From Alistipes sp. (GTDB lineage: Bacteria; Bacteroidota; Bacteroidia; Bacteroidales; Rikenellaceae): 44,928 nt of DNA. Below, one piece after another: positions 24,927 to 33,801 of the stretch. The notes below the pieces were generated by a model. It ran no database searches. It saw only the letters and a program-made list of their open reading frames with translations, and had not been told where the DNA came from. Every line of letters begins with the position of its first letter. Position 1 is the stretch's first letter. Location: positions 1 through 44,928 of the forward strand of contig JAFYRX010000048.1 of assembly GCA_017546725.1 (NCBI GenBank), given 5' to 3'. The translations under genes and the position numbers were made by a program.

Positions 24927-27218
24927 CTACATACTCTCAATTTGGCGAAGCGCAGAACAGATGCTTATATAAGCCTCAACCAAGTCGGCGGGCAAATAAA
25001 AATATTGATTCGATGACTCGAAAGCGACAGAAGAATCGGCAGACAGAATAGGCAACATCTGGCGTATCAATTCCTGCTCCTGCAAACATTGCTCGCGCAT
25101 TATTTTCTTATACTGCTCACGCTCCTCGGCGCTTTCGCTCTTCCTAAATTTATTACGGGCCTCAAAGAAACGGGCCTGAACAGCCGATGACTTATGATGA
25201 ATACGCACCGCCTCGGCACGATGCAACTGCGTCAAGACCTTGTCTCGAACATCGCCTTTGGCTACTTTATGAGCCTGACGGAGCAGATTTACACCCTGCT
25301 CGAAGCCGTCGGCGCACTTCTCGTGCAAAGCAATCCATACATCCAACGGATAAACCGAGCGCCAAGCATCGTAATTATCGTACGGTATACCCACCATAGT
25401 AGCCGCATACTGCGTAACATTCATATAGAATGGATTGGATGGACCAGCGTGCTGCGGACCTGTATATACAGTACTAATATGATACGGATAATTCTCAAAT
25501 CCTTCAGAACATTTACGCCAAGCCTCGCGGACCAACTCTCCTACCTTATCACCATATTCACTGCGGGCGAACTCCGAAACGACATATTCAGCCGCATCTC
25601 CTGGTTTGATTGATTGGAACAATTTAAGGTTTTCCGATGGATAACCACCCAAACTCCAACTCAACATCACACCATTTACATTCTGTTGCGATAGATTTGT
25701 TGCGTGACGGGCAACCAAATCCAACACGGGAACTGACGGAACGATAGCCATCTCCCAAGTCGCATTAACCTGCACCTTGGCTACGGTTTTAAGTCCTGCA
25801 CGACGCGCCATCTCCCAATTACGCTGTGCACGAGGGCCAGGACCTACCGCTGACAGAGAGTATTCGCCTACAGATGAGGCTACACCGCCTCGCTCAATAG
25901 GCTTCGACCATTCACTAACCGACATAAACCAACACTCCTTGGGTAGTTGATTGATAATCTTTTCACACTTATCATCGGGCCATCCCCAATCCCACACAAG
26001 AACTTTTGCATCGGGTGCCGCCTTATGAACGCCCTGCTCGATTGCAGTATTAATCTCGGCTATCATATCGGCATAATCACGCTCTTTACATAGTGGACAT
26101 TCGTGATAGTTACGCGACACACAAGTGGTGTGATTCTCCGATGCAGTGATGGTAAAGACTCCGCCCAAACCATCGACCTGACTAAAGAGGCTCTCCATCG
26201 AGCGGCTCAGCCACGCCAACACTTCAGGATTTGACGAGCAGAACGAATATAAATCGCCCAATTTTGAGCCCGCGTATGACATACGCTGGGGCGAGCCATC
26301 GAAATACTCTTCACCCATAGCACGCGGCTCGTTGAGATAGAGATATATCTTGATTCCATATTTGGCAGCACGCTCTACCAAACGATTCATTCCCGCAATA
26401 CGTTCTGCGGCACGTTCATCACCCGGAAAACCCTTTTCGTCGGGCTCAACCAAAGTTCTCAACACAGAGTGTAACCATATTCCGTTTACACCTACCTCCT
26501 GCAATCTGCGGAACAACTCCTCGGGATATGAACTCAACTCCTTGTCCAAAAGAGGGTCACCGAAATCTGCAAAATAGGGGAATATCATTCTTAACTCAAA
26601 ACCGTTGGAATCTGAATTTGCGGGTTGGTCAGATTTTATAGTCTGCACCTTATCGAACTCGCGCATAAACCCGAAACGAGGCTCCTCAACACGTAAAGCC
26701 TTCTTGCCCAATGTGCGCACATCAGCCGCAATCTGGGCCGCACGCTGACGCATCTCCAAGGTTGGCTCCACATAACGCAAAGGCTCACACCAAGGTTTTA
26801 GATTACCCAATTTCACATATAGGAAATCATCCTCTATTAGACGAAAACGCAACTCCTCGCGACTCATACCCAACAATTGAGTCAATTGTTCGTATGGCAA
26901 AAGATGCCAATTACGTCGCGTAATAGTCATATAACCGCGCGTTGTAGCCCATTCGGGCTCAATGGTCTGCTTGCGGGGCAGACCCATCGACACAGCCAAC
27001 TGTTCGACATTCTCTACTGAGGTAGATAACACTTCGGCCAATCGCGACTTATCAACAACACTCCAATTTCGCCACACAAAAGCATACTGGCGATGGGGAA
27101 AATAATCGAGTTCCAATGCGGCTTTGCGTCCCTCCTCACCAGGCAGGGCCACTTGTCCTTGTGCGAAAGCCGAAACGACGCAAAAAGTAAATAATAAAAT
27201 AGAAGTTAAACGTTTCAT
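24927..27218 (-). CDS. Secreted TIM-barrel glycoside hydrolase-like protein, family unassigned
   Basis: 763 aa with a cleavable signal peptide (MKRLTSILLFTFCVVSAFAQ). The central part looks like a TIM barrel: LQEVGVNGIWLHSVLR, then AAKYGIKIYLYLNEPR, GVFTITASENHTTC, LVWDWGWPDDK and GVMLSWSLGGYPSENL. Candidate acidic catalytic residues are the Glu in SENHTTC and the Asp residues in WDWGWPDD. A CPLC motif (NYHECPLCKERDYAD) may be a structural metal or disulfide site. The C-terminal third is helical and may be an accessory domain. It recalls hexosaminidase-like and DUF-type barrels of Bacteroidetes, but I cannot assign a family. It is convergent with glnA and divergent from the beta-galactosidase gene. 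Confidence 0.7.
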   Translation of the reverse strand: MKRLTSILLFTFCVVSAFAQGQVALPGEEGRKAALELDYFPHRQYAFVWRNWSVVDKSRLAEVLSTSVENVEQLAVSMGLPRKQTIEPEWATTRGYMTITRRNWHLLPYEQLTQLLGMSREELRFRLIEDDFLYVKLGNLKPWCEPLRYVEPTLEMRQRAAQIAADVRTLGKKALRVEEPRFGFMREFDKVQTIKSDQPANSDSNGFELRMIFPYFADFGDPLLDKELSSYPEELFRRLQEVGVNGIWLHSVLRTLVEPDEKGFPGDERAAERIAGMNRLVERAAKYGIKIYLYLNEPRAMGEEYFDGSPQRMSYAGSKLGDLYSFCSSNPEVLAWLSRSMESLFSQVDGLGGVFTITASENHTTCVSRNYHECPLCKERDYADMIAEINTAIEQGVHKAAPDAKVLVWDWGWPDDKCEKIINQLPKECWFMSVSEWSKPIERGGVASSVGEYSLSAVGPGPRAQRNWEMARRAGLKTVAKVQVNATWEMAIVPSVPVLDLVARHATNLSQQNVNGVMLSWSLGGYPSENLKLFQSIKPGDAAEYVVSEFARSEYGDKVGELVREAWRKCSEGFENYPYHISTVYTGPQHAGPSNPFYMNVTQYAATMVGIPYDNYDAWRSVYPLDVWIALHEKCADGFEQGVNLLRQAHKVAKGDVRDKVLTQLHRAEAVRIHHKSSAVQARFFEARNKFRKSESAEEREQYKKIMREQCLQEQELIRQMLPILSADSSVAFESSNQYFYLPADLVEAYISICSALRQIESM

Positions 27219-27346
27219 ATATTTTCAATTTAATCTCGCAATGAATTATTATAGAAACGAAGATAAAAAATATTAAGTGGAATTGCAAGATGCAACCCTA
27301 AAAATTCACTCTATACCTTATAATTATCACAAATCACAGTCTCAAA

Positions 27347-27378
27347 TTTGTTTTTTTGACGAAAAGAGCGTATTTTCG
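27347..27378 (+). promoter_or_regulatory. Putative beta-galactosidase promoter
   Basis: TTTG at 27347-27350 and TATTTTCG at 27371-27378 are 20 bp apart; the -7 box has one mismatch to TAnnTTTG. The predicted start is about 35 nt before the ATG. Confidence 0.55.
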
Positions 27379-27420
27379 TAAATTAATACATATAACGAAT
27401 AAAATTATAACAGATACAAT

Positions 27421-30400
27421 ATGAGAAGATTAATCATTTTTGCAATGGCGGCATTAGGTGCAATAGCCGCAACAGCACAAAACTTTTCACCGTTGAAGGG
27501 CTTTGCTTATGGCGAGCAGGATGCACCGAGAGGTTATGAGTCTGAAAAACCCGAATGGGAGTCACCCGAGGAGTTGTCGCTCAACAAGGAGCAACCCAAA
27601 GCGTGGTTCTTTACCTTCAACAGCGAAGAGAGCGCAAGAAAGGTATTGCCCGAGAATAGTGCATACTACAAGTCGCTCGACGGCACCTGGAAATTTAATT
27701 GGGTAAGCCACCCCAAAGAGCGCCCGCAGGATTTCTACAAACCTTCGTTTGACGTTTCGGCTTGGGATGATGTAGAGGTACCAATGAACTGGAACGTCTA
27801 TGGTCTGCAGAAAGATGGTAGCCAGAAGTATGGTACACCCATTTATGTCAATCAACCCGTAATTTTCAAGCACTCGGTAGCCGTAGGCGACTGGAAGGGT
27901 GGCGTAATGCGTGAGCCTGCTCCGCACCACACAACCTATAAGCACCGCAACGAGGTTGGTTCATACCGCCGCCAATTCACCATTCCCGAAGAGTGGGATG
28001 GCCGACAGATTTACATCAACTTCGACGGTGTTGATTCGTTCTTCTATCTTTGGATTAACGGCCAATATGTAGGTTTCTCGAAGAACTCACGCAACTTGGC
28101 TGCATTTAACATTACAAAGTATTTGGTTAAGGGCGAAAATATGGTAGCCGTTGAGGTATATCGTAGTTCTGACGCTTCGTTCCTCGAATCACAGGATATG
28201 TTCCGCCTGCCGGGTATATTCCGCACGGTATCATTGACCGCTACCAACCCCGTCGAGATACGCGATTTACGAGTTACAACCGACCTCGACAACAATTACA
28301 AGGACGCAACAGCCAATATCAGCGTCGATATACGCAACCTCACAAAAAAGGCAGCAAAAGGTTACAGACTGCGGGCTGCAATCTACAAGAACGAACTCTA
28401 TAGCGACGAGAACACTCCGTTGGATGAGGCAAGAGCGATAACACTAGTCAATATCATCGAGCCTGCGGCTATGACTACTACATCTTTGGCTATAAATGTC
28501 AAGAATCCCGACAAATGGAGTGCCGAAGAGCCCAACCGCTATACGCTTGTCGTTAGCCTTGTGAACAAGAAGGGCAATGTAGTGGAGCGAGCATCTACCC
28601 ACTTCGGTTTCCGTGAGATTGAAATCCGCGACACCAAAGCCGAGGATGATGAGTTCGGATTGGCTGGTCGCTACTACTATCTCAACGGTAAGCCCATTAA
28701 GATGAAGGGTGTAAACCGCCACGAAAACAACCTTGAGCGCGGTCACGCCATCACTCGCGAGCAGATGCACGATGAGGTAATGCTTATGTTGCGCGGTAAC
28801 ATCAACCACGTCCGCTGTGCCCACTACCCCGATGCTCCATATTGGTACTACTTGTGCGACAAGTACGGCATTATGCTGGAGAATGAGGCTAACCTCGAGA
28901 GTCACCAATACTACTATGGAGACGCTTCGCTCTCACACGTTCCCGAATTTTTGGATGCTCACATTGCCCGTGTAATGGAGATGGCGCACGCTACCATTAA
29001 TCACCCCTCGGTGGTCATCTGGTCACTCGGAAATGAGGCTGGTCCTGGTGAAAACTTCGTAAAGGCTTACAAGCGATTGAAGGCTTTTGATGCAACACGT
29101 CCTGTACAGTATGAGCGCAACAACAACATCGTCGATATGGGTTCTAACCAATACCCATCTATCGGCTGGACTCAATATGCCGTTACGGGTAAGGCCCCGA
29201 TTAAATATCCGTTCCACATCTCGGAGTATGCCCACTCGATGGGTAATGCCGTAGGTAATCTGCAGGATTATTGGGATGCCATCGAGAGCACAAACTTCTT
29301 TATGGGTGGTGCTATATGGGATTGGGCTGACCAAGCATTTTGGAACTACGACAAGCAGACAGGCGAGAGATATATGGGTTATGGAGGCGACTTCGGAGAC
29401 CGCCCTAACGACCACACATTCTGTATGAATGGTATAGTATTCCCCAATCACACCCCAAAACCGCAATACTACGAGGTCAAGAAGGTCTATCAGAACGCAG
29501 GTATCACACTTACTGACAATGGAGAGATTAAGATTTTCAACAAGCGTTACTTCCTGCCGCTTAACGACTTGCAGATAAGAGTTTCATTATGGGAGGACGG
29601 TAAGCAGATTAAGGAGTATATCCACCCCAAGATGGATATTGCAGCCCGCCAGAGCAAGAGTTTCAAGCCTCAGTTAGACCTCTCGGCACTCAAGGCCGAG
29701 AAGGAGTACTTCATCAAGGTGCAACTCCTCCTCAACGAGGATATGCCTTGGGCCAAGAAGGGTTATATACAGATGGAGGAGCAGTTGCCGTTAAAGGCTG
29801 CCGTAAAAACCCAATACATTGCCGATGCTGCGAAGTGCGACACAGAGTTAAAGGTTGCAACAAATGGCTCGATTACAACCATCACAGGAGGCAAGGAGCC
29901 ATTCACCATTGCCTTCAACAACGAGAGTGGTGCTCTGCATAGCCTGACCTATAACTCTACACCCGTCATCGAGGAAGGTAACCCTATGCGACTCTACACA
30001 TATCGTGCGCCTGTAGATAACGACAACTGGGCATTCAGCCGTTGGTTTGCATTGGGATTGTTCGACACCGAGGACAAGGTGCTCTCAAGCAAAACAACAG
30101 GCATCAACGAGGATGGTACAATCGTAATGCAATACGTCGTACGCACGCAGGCTAAATTCTACGGCAAGCGAGTAAAGAACGAGGATAATAGTTTCTCTCT
30201 TACAAATGAGGAGAAGGAGATGACGGAAGATGATTTCCACTTTATCTCAAACCGCATTTGGACTATCTACCCCGATGGCTCTATCGAACTCAACAGCGTT
30301 GTAACAGGCAGTGAGGGCTCGATAAACCTTGCGAGAATGGGTTATGAGGTGCTTTTGTCGAAGGATTTGACCAACTACACCTACTATGGCCGTGGCCCGC

Positions 30401-31461
30401 AGAACAACTACAACGACCGCTCAACGGGTGCCTTTATCGAGCAGCACAACAGCACAGTCAAGGAGCAGTTTGTACACTTCCCCAAGCCACAGGATATGGC
30501 CAACCGCGAGGATGTACGCTGGGCTACACTCACCAACGACAAGGGTAACGGCATTATGGTCGTTTCGACAGAGGGTATGTCGACTTCTGCACTGGAGTGG
30601 AACTCGGTAGAACTCACCGAGGCTGCACACCCCTATCAGTTGCCTGCATCGAAGGGTACTTGGCTCAATATCGACAAGAAGGTAAACGGCCTCGGCGGTA
30701 ACAGTTGCGGTCAGGGTGGCCCTCTTGCTCCAGATGTTGTTAAGTCGGGCGAGAACTCTGTTGGATTCATTTTGCGTCCTGTAAAGAGCGGAGATGACTA
30801 TACAGAGAAGGCAAACGTATTATCATCAGGCGCAACACCTATTATGTTGTCACGCAACGTACGTGGTGTAGTTACGATGAGTTGCGCAAAGGCTGGTGCC
30901 GAGATATATTATAAGGTGGGCGAAAAGGGAAAGCCTACGCTCTACACCGAGCCGATAGATATGAGCAAGGGTGGCGAACTTATCGTATGGGAGAAGAGTA
31001 TGCCTACATTGACCGCAACATACTCTTATGCAGAGGTTACATCTATCCCCGTAAGCATAGCATTTGCATCAAGCCAGGAGACAGGCAACGAGGCTACGAA
31101 TATCATCGATGGAGACCCGACTACGTTCTGGCACACGATGTATTCGGTAACAGTTGCTAACTTCCCGCACTACATCGACTTCGATGCCAACACCGAAGTA
31201 AACATCAAGGGATTTAAGTATTTGCCTCGTCAGGACGGTAGTCCCAACGGTAATATCAAGGCCTACAAGATTCAGGTCAGCAACGATGGCAAGAATTGGT
31301 CGGAGCCTATAACACAAGGAGAGTTTGCTAACGGCTCAAAGTTGCAGACCGTAATGTTTGCCGCTCCGGTTAAGGCCCGTTATGTGAGATTCACAGGATT
31401 GAGTTCACAGAATGGCCAGGATTTCGGCTCTGGAGCAGAGTTTGAACTGATAAAGGAGTAG
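27421..31461 (+). CDS. GH2 beta-galactosidase with C-terminal discoidin-like domain
   Basis: 1346 aa, exported (signal peptide MRRLIIFAMAALGAIAATAQ). The order is: sugar-binding jelly roll (about 60-270), immunoglobulin-like domain, TIM barrel (about 405-700), a further beta domain and the beta-galactosidase small chain (about 830-1120). Next come a small domain like the C-terminus of hexosaminidases (about 1140-1200) and an F5/8 type C (CBM32-like) domain (about 1205-1346) with IIDGDPTTFWHT and VKARYVRFTGL. The acid/base is E539 in SLGNEAGPG and the nucleophile E602 in HISEYAHSMGN. It is about 300 residues longer than E. coli LacZ because of the accessory domains. It probably acts on host or plant galactosides in the periplasm or at the surface. 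Confidence 0.93.
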   Translation: MRRLIIFAMAALGAIAATAQNFSPLKGFAYGEQDAPRGYESEKPEWESPEELSLNKEQPKAWFFTFNSEESARKVLPENSAYYKSLDGTWKFNWVSHPKERPQDFYKPSFDVSAWDDVEVPMNWNVYGLQKDGSQKYGTPIYVNQPVIFKHSVAVGDWKGGVMREPAPHHTTYKHRNEVGSYRRQFTIPEEWDGRQIYINFDGVDSFFYLWINGQYVGFSKNSRNLAAFNITKYLVKGENMVAVEVYRSSDASFLESQDMFRLPGIFRTVSLTATNPVEIRDLRVTTDLDNNYKDATANISVDIRNLTKKAAKGYRLRAAIYKNELYSDENTPLDEARAITLVNIIEPAAMTTTSLAINVKNPDKWSAEEPNRYTLVVSLVNKKGNVVERASTHFGFREIEIRDTKAEDDEFGLAGRYYYLNGKPIKMKGVNRHENNLERGHAITREQMHDEVMLMLRGNINHVRCAHYPDAPYWYYLCDKYGIMLENEANLESHQYYYGDASLSHVPEFLDAHIARVMEMAHATINHPSVVIWSLGNEAGPGENFVKAYKRLKAFDATRPVQYERNNNIVDMGSNQYPSIGWTQYAVTGKAPIKYPFHISEYAHSMGNAVGNLQDYWDAIESTNFFMGGAIWDWADQAFWNYDKQTGERYMGYGGDFGDRPNDHTFCMNGIVFPNHTPKPQYYEVKKVYQNAGITLTDNGEIKIFNKRYFLPLNDLQIRVSLWEDGKQIKEYIHPKMDIAARQSKSFKPQLDLSALKAEKEYFIKVQLLLNEDMPWAKKGYIQMEEQLPLKAAVKTQYIADAAKCDTELKVATNGSITTITGGKEPFTIAFNNESGALHSLTYNSTPVIEEGNPMRLYTYRAPVDNDNWAFSRWFALGLFDTEDKVLSSKTTGINEDGTIVMQYVVRTQAKFYGKRVKNEDNSFSLTNEEKEMTEDDFHFISNRIWTIYPDGSIELNSVVTGSEGSINLARMGYEVLLSKDLTNYTYYGRGPQNNYNDRSTGAFIEQHNSTVKEQFVHFPKPQDMANREDVRWATLTNDKGNGIMVVSTEGMSTSALEWNSVELTEAAHPYQLPASKGTWLNIDKKVNGLGGNSCGQGGPLAPDVVKSGENSVGFILRPVKSGDDYTEKANVLSSGATPIMLSRNVRGVVTMSCAKAGAEIYYKVGEKGKPTLYTEPIDMSKGGELIVWEKSMPTLTATYSYAEVTSIPVSIAFASSQETGNEATNIIDGDPTTFWHTMYSVTVANFPHYIDFDANTEVNIKGFKYLPRQDGSPNGNIKAYKIQVSNDGKNWSEPITQGEFANGSKLQTVMFAAPVKARYVRFTGLSSQNGQDFGSGAEFELIKE

Positions 31462-31473
31462 AGTCAATCCACA

Positions 31474-31523
31474 AAATAACAAACCCCCAAAAGTTTGTGC
31501 TAACTTTTGGGGGTTTGTTATTT
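31474..31523. terminator. Very strong bidirectional terminator
   Basis: A perfect 22-bp inverted repeat (31474-31495 with 31502-31523) around a 6-nt loop. It begins AAATAACAAACCCCC, so each strand ends the stem in TTTGTTATTT. It separates the convergent GH2 and GH95 genes. Confidence 0.9.
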
Positions 31524-31538
31524 AAGACCTATAACTAC

Positions 31539-33770
31539 TTAACGAATGACCGATAATTGCTCTCCCGCTTTCATCATCTGCTTAGTCTGCTCTCCGCTGA
31601 TGGGATTTACAAAAGAGACTTCACCATCGTTTTCGGCATAAATAGTAAACTTGGTTACCTCACCACCTCTCTTCTCGGCTGAAACAAGATAACCACCTAC
31701 GGCTCTAAGATTCTCAAACGAAACATCTGCCCAATCGGCTGGAATAGCAGGGAAGATACGGATTGTACCCGAATGACTCTGCATCAACATCTCGTGGATT
31801 CCTGCGGCAAAGGCAAAGTTACCCTCCAAAGTAAATGGTCTGTACAAGAATTGTGATTTACCCGTACGCGACTGGTCTCCATTGGCGTGGAACGTATTCT
31901 TCAGGCAGAAACACTCGGCAAAGATACGCAAAGCCTTCGCGGCCTCCTCTCCATTCATCGCACGCGCCTGCAGATTACCGAACCAACTATATGAGTATCC
32001 CGTCCAATAATCAGGACCAATATCCGACATTCTCTTCAATGTAGCCTTGATGATTTGCTGTGCCTGCTCGCCATCGCTCCAATCCAATATTCCCAATGGA
32101 TGTATAGCCATAGCGTGTGAGAAATGGCGGTGCGACATATTGTAAGGCACACCGTCAGCAACAGTCAAACTGCCATCGGCATAGACGCTCAGCGCAGGTA
32201 ATTGGCTCTTTATTTCGCCCCAATGCTTACTCTCGTCTGTAAGATTCAAAGCGGCGGCCATCTCCTCGGCTGCCTCAAAAGCAAATATCGTCAATGCCAA
32301 GTCGTAATTGGTCATATCGGTAAACCACGCTCGGATTGAGTTATCGAAAAACTCGGGGCTCGATGTAAACTCCAAACGACGAACGCCCTTATCATCGACA
32401 AAAGAACTCTGCTCCAAATAGATAGCAACATCTTTTACGAAAGGATATGCTCTCTGCTCGAGAAAATCCTTGTCAGCCGAATACTTCCAATGCAGATAGA
32501 AGTGTTGTGCCAACCACGCGCTTATGGTCTGCGACATTGAGTATTGTGTCCAGCCCCCCATCTGCTCACCCACCAGAGTACAAACTCCGGGGACATTGAT
32601 TCCATCGGTTTCGAAAAACTCGCGAGTATATTTACGGTAGGTATCACGCTGATTCCACAACGTATTGAGATAACCCAGCCCCTCTTCAAGTCGGTTACCT
32701 GCGTATGCGGGCCAATAACTCAATTGAGTATTCAAGTCGTGGTGGTAATCACCCTTCCAGGGCGGCAACTTACCATTATCGGCGGTCCATACAGCCTGCA
32801 ATGATATGGGATAAGAGTCCTTACGAGTAGCAGAACCGAACTTATACATCTCATTGTAATACTGCTTCTGCAAAATGCTGTCGGGCAACGTAACCGATGA
32901 CTGCGCCCAATACTTATTCCAATAATCAAGATGCGACCTGTAATCACTCTTGATACCTCGAGCCATAGCCTCTGCGGCCTGCGTCGCTGCTACGTCATCT
33001 GCCAAAGATGAAGATATACTCCATACTCCGTAGAGGTCCTTACCTTTTTGCTCCCAACTCACAACTACATCGTAGTAGAAATCACCATAGCCCTTCTGAT
33101 GATATGTGATTTGATTATCCTCGACAACAACATCGCCTTGCTCATATCCCAAACGCTGCAAATCCTGGCCCTCAACCGAGTTTACCGCTGCGCTCTTCGA
33201 GGTTTTCTTATATTTGGGGGCAATCAATTCTGGAATCAGTTCCTCCTTCAGATTCTTGAAGGCAAACCATCCTATAGGCTTCGTTGCGTGAACAAAGGTC
33301 TGCATCTGCATTCCGTCAGCCCAATCAATCTCGCAAAGTGCATTATCGATGAACAATCTTACCGACTGAGGTTCTCCAAATTGCTCAAGCGGAAATTCAA
33401 GTGCTGCACCAGGAATCTTCGAAGGGGCAGGTATCTGCTCATATGGAACATCTATCTTACGTTGTACGGCCTCATAGTTATTCTTGCGAATCTGCTCTTT
33501 AACCCACGAGAATTTGTAATTATCACCAGCAAGACTATCCGACGGACGTAAATCCCATAAATCTACGCGGTCCAACGAAAGACGCAATTTGCCCTCATTC
33601 GCCCACACCAACGCGCCTACAGTCGCATTTCCGAGAGGCATACCCTCATCCCAACTTGTGGCGATTTCCGGGAATACCAAATCACTTGCCGAGGGTGTAG
33701 TCGGACAATGATTGCTATTACAAGCAACAAAAAACACTGCAGCGAACAATAATATAATCTTAAATTTCAT
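31539..33770 (-). CDS. GH95-like alpha-L-fucosidase/galactosidase lipoprotein
   Basis: 743 aa with a lipoprotein signal (AAVFFVAC, C17). The N-terminal beta domain starts with WDEGMPLGNATVGALVW and LSLDRVDLWDLRP, the GH95 hallmark. The (alpha/alpha)6 barrel includes SLQAVWTADNGKLPPW, HHDLNTQLSYWPAY and FTLEGNFAFAAGIHEMLMQSHSGTIRIFPAIPADW. GH95 enzymes release alpha-1,2-linked L-fucose or L-galactose. Two sites differ from the usual family: the barrel motif reads D-L-N where N-I-N is typical, and LEGNF replaces the usual IDGNFG. Activity may be altered. It is 31 bp downstream of the gingipain-like lipoprotein gene, probably in one transcript. Confidence 0.83.
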   Translation of the reverse strand: MKFKIILLFAAVFFVACNSNHCPTTPSASDLVFPEIATSWDEGMPLGNATVGALVWANEGKLRLSLDRVDLWDLRPSDSLAGDNYKFSWVKEQIRKNNYEAVQRKIDVPYEQIPAPSKIPGAALEFPLEQFGEPQSVRLFIDNALCEIDWADGMQMQTFVHATKPIGWFAFKNLKEELIPELIAPKYKKTSKSAAVNSVEGQDLQRLGYEQGDVVVEDNQITYHQKGYGDFYYDVVVSWEQKGKDLYGVWSISSSLADDVAATQAAEAMARGIKSDYRSHLDYWNKYWAQSSVTLPDSILQKQYYNEMYKFGSATRKDSYPISLQAVWTADNGKLPPWKGDYHHDLNTQLSYWPAYAGNRLEEGLGYLNTLWNQRDTYRKYTREFFETDGINVPGVCTLVGEQMGGWTQYSMSQTISAWLAQHFYLHWKYSADKDFLEQRAYPFVKDVAIYLEQSSFVDDKGVRRLEFTSSPEFFDNSIRAWFTDMTNYDLALTIFAFEAAEEMAAALNLTDESKHWGEIKSQLPALSVYADGSLTVADGVPYNMSHRHFSHAMAIHPLGILDWSDGEQAQQIIKATLKRMSDIGPDYWTGYSYSWFGNLQARAMNGEEAAKALRIFAECFCLKNTFHANGDQSRTGKSQFLYRPFTLEGNFAFAAGIHEMLMQSHSGTIRIFPAIPADWADVSFENLRAVGGYLVSAEKRGGEVTKFTIYAENDGEVSFVNPISGEQTKQMMKAGEQLSVIR

Positions 33771-33801
33771 TACGCTCTAATGATTAAACGGTCGCTACTC
33801 C

